Source: Streptomyces avicenniae (GTDB lineage: Bacteria > Actinomycetota > Actinomycetes > Streptomycetales > Streptomycetaceae). From it: a stretch of 64,000 nucleotides of DNA. A program made the position numbers and the translations under genes. The stretch lies in contig NZ_JOEK01000012.1 of the NCBI RefSeq assembly GCF_000719135.1, forward strand, positions 337,281 to 401,280. Direction: 5' to 3'. Of the stretch, positions 1 through 9,224 are shown one piece after another; the first letter of the stretch is position 1, and each line of letters begins with the position of its first letter. Under the pieces are notes generated by a model. The model saw nothing but the letters and a program-made list of their open reading frames with translations, made no database searches and was not told the DNA's origin.

Positions 1-341
1 TCGTGGATAGCCTCCCACTCCTCGGGATTGGCCGAGTTGATGGTGCGCGCCCGGATACCCGCCCGCGCCGCCGCCTCGACCTGGTTGCGCATCAGCGCCA
101 GCAACGGCGAGACGATCACCGTGGGGCCCGCACCGCGTCTGCGCAGCAGCGCGGTGGCCACGAAGTACACCGCCGACTTGCCCCAGCCGGTGCGCTGCAC
201 GACCAGTGCCCGGCGGCGCTCCTGCACCAGTGCCGCCACCGCACGCCACTGGTCCTCCCGCAGCCGCGCCGCCCCCTCCGGGACGCCGACGAGCCCGGCG
301 AGAAGGATGTCGGCCTCGGTGCGCAGTTCCTGATCGTCCAT
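1..341 (-). CDS. RecQ-family ATP-dependent DNA helicase, N-terminal part (runs off the window)
   Basis: This is the first 113 or so codons of a superfamily 2 DNA helicase that unwinds DNA with ATP. The gene reads leftwards and its C-terminal part lies outside the window. Translation begins MDDQELRTEADILLAG and continues through DQWRAV to a Walker A-like QRTGWGKSAVYF and a motif Ia-like VIVSPLLALMRNQVEA, the pattern of RecQ helicases. The ATG at 341 follows a G-rich ribosome-binding stretch; an in-frame TTG lies a few codons upstream. Streptomyces genomes usually carry a RecQ-like gene near rnhB, which fits. Whether the missing part has RQC and HRDC domains cannot be seen. Confidence 0.8.
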   Translation of the reverse strand, partial: MDDQELRTEADILLAGLVGVPEGAARLREDQWRAVAALVQERRRALVVQRTGWGKSAVYFVATALLRRRGAGPTVIVSPLLALMRNQVEAAARAGIRARTINSANPEEWEAIH

Positions 342-500
342 GCCCCCATGCAACCCGATGGCACGGACATTCAGCCAACCCGCCCCTTCCCACCAGGTCA
401 GGCACGCGCGTTCGCACACCCGCGAGAACCGGGCGCCACCGCCCCGGAGGAACCGGGAGTCCGGGGTGGGCCGTGCCGGAACAGCCGCCCGCTGTGCCGG

Positions 501-1205
501 TCAGAAGAAGCCGAGCTGTCCCGCGTCCTCAAGGGTCTCGTCGGCGGACGCCTCCCGATGCGACGGCAGACGCAGATGCCGCCAGCGCGGCAGGGAGTCG
601 AGGTAGGCCCAGGAGAGCCGGTGGTGCGGCGTCGGCCCCTGGTCCTCCAACGCGGCGCGGTGCACGGGCGCGGGATACCCCGCGTTGCTGTCGAAGCCGA
701 AGTCGGGGTGATCAGAGGCCAGTTCGGCCAGCATCGCATCCCGGTGCACCTTGGCTATGACGGACGCCGCGGCCACCGCCACGCACGACTGGTCGCCCTT
801 GATCACGGTCCGCACCTGCCAGGGGGTCCCCAGGTAGTCGTGCTTGCCGTCGAGGATGACCGCGTCGGGCCGCTCGGGAAGCGCTTCGAGGGCACGCACG
901 GCGGCCAGGCGGAGAGCAGCCGTCATGCCGAGGGAGTCGATCTCCTGCGGCGACGCGTGCCCGAGGGCGTAGGCGCTCACCCATCGGGTCAGGACACCGG
1001 CGAGCGCGGTACGGCGCTGCGGCGTCAGCAGTTTCGAGTCGGTCAGCCCCTCGGGCGGCCTGCGCAGCCCGGTGACGGCGGCGCACACGGTGACGGGCCC
1101 GGCCCACGCGCCGCGGCCGACCTCGTCCACCCCCGCGACGACACGGGCGCCCGTCGTGGCGCGGAGGGAGCGCTCGACACGGTGGGTGGGAGGTTCGTAC
1201 GGCAT
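501..1205 (-). CDS. rnhB: Ribonuclease HII
   Basis: Cytoplasmic endonuclease that cuts the RNA strand of RNA-DNA hybrids and starts removal of ribonucleotides misincorporated into DNA. The 234-residue protein has the RNase HII signature [14 protein letters not shown] near residues 25-38, with catalytic Asp27 and Glu28. A second conserved acidic block is DGKHDYLG, followed by [19 protein letters not shown] chose the ATG at 1205 (MPYEPPTH), the usual start in Streptomyces; an in-frame GTG lies four codons upstream. It sits 13 bases downstream of the histidine phosphatase gene on the same strand, so the two are probably co-transcribed. Length and motifs are normal for the family. Confidence 0.95.
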   Translation of the reverse strand: MPYEPPTHRVERSLRATTGARVVAGVDEVGRGAWAGPVTVCAAVTGLRRPPEGLTDSKLLTPQRRTALAGVLTRWVSAYALGHASPQEIDSLGMTAALRLAAVRALEALPERPDAVILDGKHDYLGTPWQVRTVIKGDQSCVAVAAASVIAKVHRDAMLAELASDHPDFGFDSNAGYPAPVHRAALEDQGPTPHHRLSWAYLDSLPRWRHLRLPSHREASADETLEDAGQLGFF

Positions 1206-1218
1206 GGCGGCGACCACC

Positions 1219-1884
1219 CTACGCGCACCAGCCCTGGAAGGGACGCTCGGGTGTGTACCAGTGCTCGAAGGGCCGGTCGAGGTGGTAGCGCCCGTCCCGG
1301 CCGAGCAGCAGTTCGCGGGTCTCGCCGTTCCCCGGGTTGGACAGCGACTCGAACTCGGCGACCGTCCAGTGCAGCCACCGCATGCAGAACAGGCGCATCG
1401 TCAGGCCGTGCGTCACCAGCAGCACGTTGGGCGGATGGTCGGGTTCCTCGAAGCTGCGCCACAGACTCTCCAGGAACGCGCCCACCCGGTCGTAGACGTC
1501 GGCGCCCGACTCCCCCTGCGCGAAGCGGTAGAAGAAGTGGCCGTACGCGTCCCGGGACCGCTTCTGGCGCAGCACGTCCTCGCGGTCCTGCCAGTTGCCC
1601 CAGTCCTGCTCGCGGAGTCGAGGTTCCTCCCTGGCCCGCACGCGGGTGGGGTCCAGCCGCAGGAGCTGGAACGTCTGATGGGTCCGCCGGTAGGGCGACA
1701 CGTACGCGGAGACCCGCTCGTCGCCGAACACCTCCCGCAGCCGCTCCCCCGCCGTCGCGGCCTGCCCACGGCCCTTCGCCGTCAGTTCGAGGGCGTGGTC
1801 GGGGACATGGGCGTACACGGAATCGTCATGGTTCCCCTGCGACTCTCCGTGCCGTAGGAGGACGATACGCCGGGGCTGTGCCAT
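1219..1884 (-). CDS. Histidine phosphatase family protein (phosphoglycerate mutase-like)
   Basis: A 221-residue member of the histidine phosphatase clan, which forms a phospho-histidine intermediate. The N-terminus [15 protein letters not shown] holds the RHG motif with catalytic His12. The second catalytic His is in THGLTMRLF near residue 155. The arginine-rich segment [10 protein letters not shown] is the substrate phosphate-binding part. The ATG at 1884 places the RHG motif at the very start, as usual. The substrate cannot be told from the sequence: many such proteins are broad phosphatases rather than glycolytic mutases. The gene lies just upstream of rnhB on the same strand. Confidence 0.87.
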   Translation of the reverse strand: MAQPRRIVLLRHGESQGNHDDSVYAHVPDHALELTAKGRGQAATAGERLREVFGDERVSAYVSPYRRTHQTFQLLRLDPTRVRAREEPRLREQDWGNWQDREDVLRQKRSRDAYGHFFYRFAQGESGADVYDRVGAFLESLWRSFEEPDHPPNVLLVTHGLTMRLFCMRWLHWTVAEFESLSNPGNGETRELLLGRDGRYHLDRPFEHWYTPERPFQGWCA

Positions 1885-1928
1885 GGGATGCAGCCTATGC
1901 GAACCGGCGGCGGGCGACACATCGCCGC

Positions 1929-2537
1929 TCAGACGGTCCAGGACGGCTCCATGTCGATGACGTCCCCGGCTATCGCGGCGATGTCCGCGCCGGTCTGCGC
2001 ACGCAGCCCCAGCCGCTCCACCCGCTCGGTCCGGTACTTGGCGCGCTCGGCCGCCGAGTTCCACATCGACAGGACCAGGAACTCGCTGTCCGCCTCGGCC
2101 TCGGCGAAGACACCGCGCAGCATCCCCGGCGACCCCGCCATCGCCGGATTCCACACCTTCTCCTGCATGAGGGCGAAGTGCTCGGCGCGCTCCCTGTGCA
2201 CCTGGCAGTGGGCCACCCGCAGCAGGTCCGCCTCGGCGAAGCGTGGCTCGAAGCCCGTCTTCACGTCGAACCGGTACTGGAACAGCCGCACCCGCATGTC
2301 CTGGAAGGTGCCCGACTGCGAGGCCGCCAACCGGTCGTGCGAACGCGCCATGAACGAGTCGTAGAACGCGCGGCTCTCCCAGAACCCGAAGAGGTGCACC
2401 ACCCCCTCACGCGTCCTGCTCCAGCCACCGCCCTGGGCCCTGAACCCCGGCTCGCCGAGCAGCCCTGCCCACTTCCGCTGCCCCCGCTCGAAGCCGACTC
2501 GGTCGATCACGGTGCACCGCATCCACTTGACCAGCAC
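1929..2537 (-). CDS. DUF4937/YdbC-like protein of unknown function
   Basis: A soluble 202-residue protein with no signal peptide or membrane segment, beginning MLVKWMRCTVIDR. It resembles the actinobacterial YdbC/DUF4937 family, whose members carry ferredoxin-like antibiotic-monooxygenase-type folds; this is from memory of similar sequences. Tryptophan-rich stretches such as FGFWESRAFYDSFMARSHD and LVLSMWNSAAERAKY look like two tandem dimeric alpha/beta-barrel halves. No catalytic residue can be named. It lies 44 bases upstream of the histidine phosphatase gene on the same strand and probably belongs to the same transcript. The function is unknown. Confidence 0.7.
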   Translation of the reverse strand: MLVKWMRCTVIDRVGFERGQRKWAGLLGEPGFRAQGGGWSRTREGVVHLFGFWESRAFYDSFMARSHDRLAASQSGTFQDMRVRLFQYRFDVKTGFEPRFAEADLLRVAHCQVHRERAEHFALMQEKVWNPAMAGSPGMLRGVFAEAEADSEFLVLSMWNSAAERAKYRTERVERLGLRAQTGADIAAIAGDVIDMEPSWTV

Positions 2538-2570
2538 CGCGCCATCGTACGGCCATCCCCTCGGGCCGAC

Positions 2571-3362
2571 CTATGGACCGTCCTGCCCGGCTCCCGTGGC
2601 CGCCCGGGCGAGGTAGTCCTCGAACGTCACGCGCCCGACCGCCCGGCGAGGCGCCAGCAGGGCGCCACCACGCAGCGCCCTGAACGCCTTCCCCGGAAGC
2701 CGGAGCGGCAGGACCGTCCGCCGGAGACCGTCCGCGGCCAACACCTCATGGGTCAGCTCCAGCATCGTGCGGATCTCAGGACCCGCCATGTCCGCCGCCT
2801 GCCCCGCCGGGGATCCGACCGCCAGCTCGGCGAGCCTGCTCCCCACCTCACCGGCATCGACCGGCTGGAGACGGACGCCCCCGCCCGCCGTGAGCACGAC
2901 GGGCGACCGGCGCTGCGCCCGGACGACGGCCGCCACCAGGCTGTGGAACTGCGTGGCGCGCAGCACGGTCCAGGGGAGCCCGCTGCGGCGCACCGCGCGT
3001 TCGCAGGCGAGCTTGGCGCTGTAGTACGGGATCGACGGCGTACGCTCCACACCCACGATGGAGACGTAGAGCAGATGCGGGCTCCCGGCACGCCGGGCGG
3101 CGAGGGCGAGCCGCTGCGTCGCGCCGACGTCCCGCCGCCCGCCCGAGGTCGCGCAGTGGACCACCGCGTCGGCACCGCGCAGCGCCGTGGCGAGACCGTC
3201 GCCGGTCGCGAGGTCGCCGACGCACCAGGTCACGGACGCCTGGGCACGGGAGGGCCGGGGCCGTCTGCTGAACACGCGGACGTCGGCACCGCCGTCGCTC
3301 AGCCGACGCACCACCTCGCGGCCCAGCACGCCGGTACCGCCGGTGACCAGGATCGTGCTCAT
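2571..3362 (-). CDS. NAD(P)-binding NmrA/SDR-type oxidoreductase
   Basis: A 263-residue protein with an N-terminal Rossmann fold: MSTILVTGGTGVLG gives the TGGTGxLG dinucleotide-binding motif at residues 7-14. Arginines follow the second beta strand (FSRRPRPSR), which favours NADPH. The segment DAVVHCATSGGRRDVG and the later YYSAKLACERAVRRSGLPWTVLRATQFH are typical of atypical short-chain dehydrogenases of the NmrA/YtfG type; a YxxxK pair (YSAKLA region) is present. Substrate unknown; such proteins are often quinone reductases or redox-sensing regulators. The ATG at 3362 is fixed by the Rossmann motif. It is upstream of the DUF4937-like gene on the same strand, 33 bases away. Confidence 0.85.
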   Translation of the reverse strand: MSTILVTGGTGVLGREVVRRLSDGGADVRVFSRRPRPSRAQASVTWCVGDLATGDGLATALRGADAVVHCATSGGRRDVGATQRLALAARRAGSPHLLYVSIVGVERTPSIPYYSAKLACERAVRRSGLPWTVLRATQFHSLVAAVVRAQRRSPVVLTAGGGVRLQPVDAGEVGSRLAELAVGSPAGQAADMAGPEIRTMLELTHEVLAADGLRRTVLPLRLPGKAFRALRGGALLAPRRAVGRVTFEDYLARAATGAGQDGP

Positions 3363-4330
3363 ACGGACCAGGCTGCCGCCCGCGCCGCGCACCGGCAGCC
3401 CGAGGCTGCCCGGAGGGGTGACGCGCGGCGCGGCTCCCGCCTCACCGCGCCCGGCGGACCCGCGACCGTGACGGCCCTTCGTCAAGGTCAACGGGAGGGC
3501 CGTCGAGGAGCCCCGCGTCAAGAGATCGACATGTCGATGCTGCTTGCCCGGTTGGGGCGAGCCCGGAAGGGCCCTTCGGCATTCCGGAGGGGAGTCGGCC
3601 CGTGCGACCGGCGGAGATCGCCTGATCCCGGCGTCGCGGCTCCTCGGCTCTCGATCGGGAAACGCCGACAGCCTCGGCGGTGGCGCCCTGTGGGCCTCCG
3701 CCACCAACGCGGCGCGCGCGGCCCAGGTCCACTCCTCCGGGGCGAGGATTCCGAGATACCTCGCCCGGCGTTCTGCCCGCTGAGCCACAGGTCCCCGAGC
3801 GTGAGACAGCGCATCAGGGTCGTGCCGGACGAACCCGCCTGGCACGGCGGAGCTTCCCGGGCAATCTCGAATCAGGGTGGCGATCGAGAGCGAGCCACAG
3901 CAGGGCCTGGGCTCCTCCTGACCGTCTCTCCCGCGCGTACGCCGTCGGGGAACCGAAGTGGTCGGACAGCGGCCCGCTGGTTCGGATCGACGGGATGCCC
4001 GTCGGTGGCGGACGAGCCGCGGCGGCGCTGTGCTCGTCACGGTGAAGGGGGGCGTGGACCGTCGTGGAGGTGATCGGCCGATTCGCCGGGTGCGGCGGAG
4101 GCCCACGCGGCATGCGTCAGAGCCCGCGTGGGTCGCATAGACGATGGTGCGAGGCGCCACCGTGGAGCGACTCTCCAGGCCCGGAACGTCTGGCTCATCG
4201 GCGGACGGAGGGCCCGAATCCCTTGTTCATGACCTGGAGCACGCCAGGACGGCCCGCGTGCTGGGCGGTGCAGTCGTGGGATCGACCGCACCGCCCGGCA
4301 CAAATGGTCATGCCTCAACAGCGCCCGGGA
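3363..4330 (-). other. Gene-poor stretch of about 970 bp with at most a degenerate coding remnant
   Basis: I find no convincing gene on either strand. Several open frames exist but they look like GC-rich background. The only stretch that reads like protein is on the minus strand around 3690-3830, where a frame gives YLGILAPEEWTWAARAAL. I could not assign it to a family, and it lacks a good start and ribosome-binding site. It may be the remnant of a decayed or transferred gene. The nrdJ terminator hairpin lies at the right end. Confidence 0.4.
4258..4301 (-). terminator. Intrinsic-type hairpin downstream of nrdJ
   Basis: Arms 4258-4271 and 4288-4301 pair over 14 positions with one G-T pair and a 16-base loop, about 30 bases after the nrdJ stop. 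There is no U-tract, which is usual for Streptomyces terminators. Confidence 0.6.
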
Positions 4331-7273
4331 TCAGCTGCATCCGCTGGTCGAGCCGCAGCCCTCGCAGAGGTAGCAGCTTCCCGCTCGTTGCATCTTGGTG
4401 CCGCAGGAGAGGCACAGCGGCGCGTCGGCGTTGAGGCCGAGCTGCATCTCCAGCAGTTCCGTCGAGCTGTGCGCCTCCCGCGGGGCCGGGCGTTCGGCCC
4501 CGGCCTGCGGCGCCGTGGGCTCGGCGGCCGGGGGGACGACCGGCGCCGCCGGTGCGGGAAGGCCGCTCGGCCGGACCGGCTCGCTCTGCACGGGCGCCGA
4601 CTGCGACAGCCCCTCGACGTCCACGTCCTCGGCCGACGGCTCGTACGACCCCGTGTCGAGGTGCCGCTGCCGCTCGGCCGCCGTGTGGATGCCGAGCGCC
4701 GACCGCGTCTCGAACGGCAGGAAGTCGAGCGCCAGGCGGCGGAAGATGTAGTCCACGATGGACTGCGCCATCCGCACGTCCGGGTCGTCCGTCATACCGG
4801 CCGGCTCGAACCGCATGTTGGTGAACTTGGAGACGTACGTCTCCAGCGGCACCCCGTACTGGAGGCCGACCGAGACCGCGATCGAGAAGGCGTCCATCAT
4901 GCCGGCGAGGGTCGAGCCCTGCTTCGACATCTTCAGGAAGACCTCGCCGAGCCCGTCGTCCGGGTACGAGTTGGCCGTCATGTAACCCTCGGCGCCGCCC
5001 ACCTCGAACGAGGTGGTGATGCCGGGCCGCCCCTTCGGGAGCCGCTTGCGCACCGGACGGTACTCCACGATCCGCTCCGGCTCGGCCGCCACCGACGCGG
5101 CGGGGGAGGCTGCGGACCCGGACGTCTTCGCGTCGTCCTTCTTCTTCGCGGACAGCGGCTGGCCGACCTTGCTGTTCTCGACGTAGACGGCCAGCGCCTT
5201 GACGCCGAGCTTCCAGCCCTCCATGTAGATCTGCGCGACGTCGTCCGCCGTGCTGGTGCTCGGCATGTTGACCGTCTTGGAGATCGCGCCGCTCAGGAAC
5301 GGCTGGGCCGCCGCCATCATGCGGACATGGCCCATCGGGGCGATGGACCGCTCCCCCATCGCGCAGTCGAACACCTCGTAGTGCTCCTGCTTGAGGCCCG
5401 GCGCGTCGATGACGTTCCCGTGCTCGCCGATGTGGGCGACGATCGCCTCGACCTGCTCCGGCGAGTAGCCGAGCCGCTTGAGCGCCTTGGGCACGGTGTT
5501 GTTCACGATCTGCATGGAGCCACCGCCCACCAGCTTCTTGAACTTCACCAGGGCGAGGTCCGGCTCCACACCGGTCGTGTCGCAGTCCATCATCAGACCG
5601 ATCGTGCCGGTCGGGGCCAGCACGGACGCCTGCGCGTTGCGGAAACCGTTCTTCTTGCCCAGCCGCAGGACGTCCTGCCACGCCTCGGTGGCCGCGGCCC
5701 ACACCGGCGTGTCCAGGTCGTCGCCCCGGAGGGCCACGGCGTTGGCGTCGGAGTGCTGGCGCATGACCCGGTTGTGGGCGTCGGCGTTGCGGGCGTAGCC
5801 GTCGTACGCGCCCACGACGGCCGCGAGTTCGGCCGAGCGCCGGTAGGACGTGCCGGTCATCAGGGAGGTGATGGCACCGGCGAGGGCACGCCCGCCGTCC
5901 GAGTCGTAGGCGTGGCCGGTCGCCATCAGCAGGGCGCCGAGGTTCGCGTAGCCGATGCCGAGCTGACGGAAGGCGCGGGTCGTCTCGCCGATCTTCTGCG
6001 TCGGGAAGTCCGCGAAGCAGATCGAGATGTCCATGGCCGTGATGACCAGCTCCACGACCTTGGCGAAGCGCACGGCGTCGAACGACTGGTGGCCCTCGCC
6101 GTCGTCGTCGAGGAACTTCATCAGGTTGAGCGACGCGAGGTTGCACGAGGAGTTGTCCAGGTGCATGTACTCGCTGCACGGGTTGGACGCCGTGATCCGG
6201 CCGCTCTCCGGCGAGGTGTGCCAGTGGTTGATCACGTCGTCGTACTGGATGCCGGGGTCGGCGCACGCGTGGGCGGCCTCCGCCATCCGGCGGAACAGGG
6301 CCCTGGCATCGACCTCCTCGATGATCTCGCCGGTCGTCCGCGCCCGCAGCCCGAACCGGCTCCCCGACTCGACGGCCCGCATGAACTCGTCGTTGACCCG
6401 CACCGAGTTGTTGGCGTTCTGGTACTGGACGGACGTGATGTCGTCGCCGCCCAGGTCCATGTCGAAGCCCGCGTCACGCAGGGCGCGGATCTTCTCCTCC
6501 TCCTTGACCTTCGTCTCGATGAACGCCTCGATGTCCGGGTGGTCCACGTCGAGGACGACCATCTTGGCCGCGCGCCGCGTGGCGCCGCCCGACTTGATCG
6601 TGCCAGCCGAGGCGTCGGCGCCGCGCATGAACGACACGGGGCCCGACGCGTTGCCGCCCGAGGTGAGCAGTTCCTTCGAGGACCGGATGCGGGAGAGGTT
6701 CAGACCGGCCCCGGAGCCGCCCTTGAAGATCATCCCCTCTTCCTTGTACCAGTCGAGGATCGAGTCCATCGAGTCATCGACCGACAGGATGAAACAGGCG
6801 CTGACCTGCTGCGGCTGCTTCGTCCCGACGTTGAACCACACCGGCGAGTTGAAGCTGAAGACCTGGTGCAGCAGGGCGTAGGCCACTTCGTGCTCGAAGA
6901 CCTCGGCGTCGCCGGGCTCGGCGAAGTAGCCGTGCTCCTCGCCCGCCGCGCGGTACGTCTTCACGACGCGGTCGATCAGCTGCTTGAGGCCCGTCTCCCG
7001 CTGGGGGGTGCCCAGGGCGCCGCGGAAGTACTTGCTCGTGACGATGTTGACCGCGTTCACCGACCAGAAGTCGGGGAACTCCACGCCGCGCTGCTCGAAG
7101 TTGATCGAACCGTCGCGCCAGTTGGTCATGACGACGTCACGACGCTCCCAGACCACCTCGTCGTACGGGTGCACCCCCGGGGTGGTGTGGACGCGTTCGA
7201 TCCGCAGACCCCTGGCTCCCTTGCCGCTCCTGGCACGGGACCCACGTGCCGGGCCGCTCGTGGTCTCAGTCAT
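4331..7273 (-). CDS. nrdJ: Vitamin B12-dependent (class II) ribonucleotide reductase
   Basis: Adenosylcobalamin-dependent enzyme that converts ribonucleotides to deoxyribonucleotides without oxygen, supplying dNTPs for replication and repair. The 980-residue protein carries the reductase barrel motifs FKGGSGAGLNLSRIRS, GGATRRAAKMVVLDVDHPDI and NPCSEYMHLDNSSCN with an active-site cysteine. The C-terminal LCLSCGTKM...CYLCEGCGSTSGCS is the cysteine-rich zinc/redox tail typical of actinobacterial NrdJ. The start MTETTSGPARG at 7273 is preceded by a strong AGGGAGG ribosome-binding site. nrdR lies 181 bases upstream on the same strand, the usual nrdRJ arrangement, so NrdR probably represses both genes. 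I see no cobalamin riboswitch between them. Confidence 0.97.
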   Translation of the reverse strand: MTETTSGPARGSRARSGKGARGLRIERVHTTPGVHPYDEVVWERRDVVMTNWRDGSINFEQRGVEFPDFWSVNAVNIVTSKYFRGALGTPQRETGLKQLIDRVVKTYRAAGEEHGYFAEPGDAEVFEHEVAYALLHQVFSFNSPVWFNVGTKQPQQVSACFILSVDDSMDSILDWYKEEGMIFKGGSGAGLNLSRIRSSKELLTSGGNASGPVSFMRGADASAGTIKSGGATRRAAKMVVLDVDHPDIEAFIETKVKEEEKIRALRDAGFDMDLGGDDITSVQYQNANNSVRVNDEFMRAVESGSRFGLRARTTGEIIEEVDARALFRRMAEAAHACADPGIQYDDVINHWHTSPESGRITASNPCSEYMHLDNSSCNLASLNLMKFLDDDGEGHQSFDAVRFAKVVELVITAMDISICFADFPTQKIGETTRAFRQLGIGYANLGALLMATGHAYDSDGGRALAGAITSLMTGTSYRRSAELAAVVGAYDGYARNADAHNRVMRQHSDANAVALRGDDLDTPVWAAATEAWQDVLRLGKKNGFRNAQASVLAPTGTIGLMMDCDTTGVEPDLALVKFKKLVGGGSMQIVNNTVPKALKRLGYSPEQVEAIVAHIGEHGNVIDAPGLKQEHYEVFDCAMGERSIAPMGHVRMMAAAQPFLSGAISKTVNMPSTSTADDVAQIYMEGWKLGVKALAVYVENSKVGQPLSAKKKDDAKTSGSAASPAASVAAEPERIVEYRPVRKRLPKGRPGITTSFEVGGAEGYMTANSYPDDGLGEVFLKMSKQGSTLAGMMDAFSIAVSVGLQYGVPLETYVSKFTNMRFEPAGMTDDPDVRMAQSIVDYIFRRLALDFLPFETRSALGIHTAAERQRHLDTGSYEPSAEDVDVEGLSQSAPVQSEPVRPSGLPAPAAPVVPPAAEPTAPQAGAERPAPREAHSSTELLEMQLGLNADAPLCLSCGTKMQRAGSCYLCEGCGSTSGCS

Positions 7274-7454
7274 TCCGCCTCCCTGTACGGGCGTGACGCC
7301 CTGGTGCGATCCGGCTCGGTCCCGGTTCGCGGATGGGTGATGTGGTGACCGGGGCGCGCGGGGGTGCCCCGGCCGGGCTGTGATGGGTGATGAGGGTCTC
7401 CCCCGGGCCGGCCACCGGTGCGGGCGGCGGGACGGGACGGGCGGGGGCCCGGGC

Positions 7455-7961
7455 TCAGCCGGTCGCGGCGGGACGGCCGACGGGGGCGGGCGTGTCGCCC
7501 GGCCCCGCGGGTGGTCGCTCGCGCTCGCGCAGCTCGGCGATGGCCGTCTCGAAGTCCTCCAGCGTGTCGAACGCGCGGTAGACCGACGCGAACCGCAGGT
7601 AGGCGACGACATCGAGCTCACGGAGCGGGCCGAGTATCGCGAGGCCCACGTCATGGGTGGACAGCTCGGCGCTGCCGGTGGCGCGCACGGCCTCCTCGAC
7701 GCGCTGCCCGAGCTTGGCCAAGGCGTCCTCGGTGACGGGCCGCCCCTGGCACGCCTTTCGCACACCGGCGATGACCTTGTCCCGGCTGAAGGGCTCGGTC
7801 ACGCCGCTGCGCTTGATCACCATGAGCGACGCCGTCTCGACCGTGGTGAAGCGCCGCGAGCAGGTCGGGCACTGGCGGCGACGGCGGATCGTCGTGCCGT
7901 CGTCGGCGGTCCTGCTGTCCACGACACGGCTGTCGGGGTGGCGGCAGAAGGGGCAGTGCAC
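7455..7961 (-). CDS. nrdR: Transcriptional repressor NrdR
   Basis: Zinc-binding repressor that senses ATP/dATP and shuts off ribonucleotide reductase genes when dNTPs are plentiful. The 168-residue protein has a four-cysteine zinc ribbon (Cys3, Cys6, Cys31, Cys34, from MHCPFC and QCPTC), followed by an ATP-cone domain from about residue 46 to 136 ([16 protein letters not shown] onwards). The proline-rich tail after residue 145 is a common Streptomyces extension. It is the first gene of the nrdR-nrdJ unit and is divergent from lexA. Two NrdR-box-like sites lie 159-206 bases upstream of its start. Confidence 0.97.
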   Translation of the reverse strand: MHCPFCRHPDSRVVDSRTADDGTTIRRRRQCPTCSRRFTTVETASLMVIKRSGVTEPFSRDKVIAGVRKACQGRPVTEDALAKLGQRVEEAVRATGSAELSTHDVGLAILGPLRELDVVAYLRFASVYRAFDTLEDFETAIAELRERERPPAGPGDTPAPVGRPAATG

Positions 7962-8119
7962 GGCTTCCGTCCCTTCTCTCGCATGACGCGGCGTCGGTTA
8001 CTCAGCGTGACCCCGCCATGGGCGGGCGGGGTGCTCCACTCACTCCGGCCGGGCGTGTCGCACACCCGCCGGGGTGTCCCCCAGCATAGGCGATCCACGG
8101 CGCGGATGACGCGGGGGGA

Positions 8120-8167
8120 CCACAACTTGTGGGGAGTCGCGAGACATCAAACCACTAGATCTAGGGT
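8120..8167 (-). promoter_or_regulatory. Tandem NrdR boxes upstream of nrdRJ
   Basis: Two imperfect palindromes whose 16-mers start 32 bp apart, close to three helical turns, as in known NrdR operators. The site at 8152-8167 (CCACTAGATCTAGGGT) matches all eight strongly conserved positions of the consensus acaCwAtATaTwGtgt as I recall it. The site at 8120-8135 (core CCACAACTTGTGG) matches six. Spacing and position fit co-operative repression of nrdRJ. The rest of the 7962-8442 intergenic region holds the lexA promoter and SOS box. Confidence 0.72.
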
Positions 8168-8299
8168 TAGGCTGCGATCGGCCAGTCGCGCGTGTCGGGA
8201 ACCGCCGACGCGCCCCGACGAGCCCACCCGGGGGCGGACGGAGCGGGCACCGGACGGGAGGCTACCGTACGCGCGGTTACCGTTAGCACCCGGACCCCG

Positions 8300-8328
8300 T
8301 TACTGTGTGATCGCAATACACCTAGATT
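8300..8328 (+). promoter_or_regulatory. Candidate lexA promoter (TTACTG-N17-TAGATT)
   Basis: A -35-like TTACTG at 8300-8305 and a -10-like TAGATT at 8323-8328 are separated by exactly 17 bases. The predicted transcript start near 8335 falls in a perfect palindrome, CTTGATCAAG (8329-8338). Confidence 0.5.
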
Positions 8329-8362
8329 CTTGATCAAGTGGACTGATCAGCGATTTTTCACT

Positions 8363-8376
8363 CGAACGTGTGTTTG
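8363..8376 (+). promoter_or_regulatory. LexA-binding SOS box of lexA
   Basis: CGAACGTGTGTTTG fits the actinobacterial/Gram-positive SOS box CGAAC-N4-GTTYG with one change in the right half. It is 67 bases before the lexA start codon, between the candidate promoter and the gene, so LexA should repress its own gene. Confidence 0.82.
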
Positions 8377-8442
8377 GCGCAACCTTTCGATACCAACTAC
8401 CGTTGTGTGACTAGGGAGTACCAGCCTGAGAAGGGGCCGACA

Positions 8443-9204
8443 TTGACCACCGCAGCAGACGACGCCGTCACCGCCGCTGAGCGCCGCCAGGATCGGCTGG
8501 CCGCCCCCGTGGGCAGCTCCGTCGCCGCGCCTCCACGCGCGATGCCCGGCCGCCCCCCCGGCATCAGGGCGGACAGCTCCGGCCTCACGGACCGGCAGCG
8601 TCGGGTGATCGAGGTCATCCGCGACTCCGTGCAGCGCCGCGGCTACCCCCCGTCCATGCGGGAGATCGGTCAGGCCGTCGGCCTCTCCAGCACCTCGTCG
8701 GTCGCGCACCAGCTGATGGCCCTGGAGCGCAAGGGCTTCCTGCGCCGCGACCCCCACCGCCCCCGCGCGTACGAGGTGCGCGGCGCCGAGACGCCCGTGC
8801 CGCAGGCGGCCGACACGGCGGGCAAGCCCGCGGCCTCCTACGTCCCGCTCGTCGGCCGCATCGCCGCCGGGGGGCCGATCCTCGCCGAGGAGTCCGTCGA
8901 GGACGTCTTCCCGCTCCCCCGCCAGCTCGTGGGCGACGGCGAGCTGTTCGTCCTGAAGGTCGTCGGCGACTCGATGATCGAGGCCGCGATCTGCGACGGC
9001 GACTGGGTCACGGTGCGCCGCCAGCCCGTCGCGGAGAACGGCGACATCGTCGCGGCCATGTTGGACGGCGAGGCGACCGTCAAGCGCTTCAAGCGCGAGG
9101 ACGGCCAGATCTGGCTGCTGCCGCACAACGGCGCCTACCAGCCGATCCCCGGCGACGAGGCCACCATCCTCGGCAAGGTCGTCGCCGTGATGCGCCGCGT
9201 CTGA
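8443..9204 (+). CDS. lexA: SOS repressor LexA
   Basis: Repressor of the SOS DNA-damage regulon; binding to RecA filaments triggers its self-cleavage. The 253-residue protein has an N-terminal winged-helix domain ([33 protein letters not shown]) and a C-terminal S24 peptidase domain with the Ala-Gly cleavage site in GRIAAGGP. The catalytic Ser is in VVGDSMIEA and the Lys in [10 protein letters not shown] chose the TTG at 8443 because it has an AAGGGG ribosome-binding site six bases upstream and gives the usual Streptomyces N-terminus MTTAADD. An in-frame GTG at 8407 is an alternative. The gene converges on dinG, with only 20 bases between stop codons. Confidence 0.96.
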   Translation: MTTAADDAVTAAERRQDRLAAPVGSSVAAPPRAMPGRPPGIRADSSGLTDRQRRVIEVIRDSVQRRGYPPSMREIGQAVGLSSTSSVAHQLMALERKGFLRRDPHRPRAYEVRGAETPVPQAADTAGKPAASYVPLVGRIAAGGPILAEESVEDVFPLPRQLVGDGELFVLKVVGDSMIEAAICDGDWVTVRRQPVAENGDIVAAMLDGEATVKRFKREDGQIWLLPHNGAYQPIPGDEATILGKVVAVMRRV

Positions 9205-9224
9205 CGGCCGTCGCGCGCCCTCCC

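Noticed and set aside
4064..7348. Long open frame on the plus strand opposite nrdJ
   Set aside because: Mirror of the nrdJ coding frame, low-complexity Arg/Leu/His product.
7274..7454. Possible cobalamin riboswitch between nrdR and nrdJ
   Set aside because: No B12-box-like conserved core is visible; B12 riboswitches in Streptomyces sit on the class I nrdAB genes instead.
8161..8176. Sequence TAGGGTTAGGCTGC resembling half of a DmdR1/DtxR iron box
   Set aside because: Only the left half matches, there is no right half, and it is not upstream of an iron gene; it overlaps the better-supported NrdR box.
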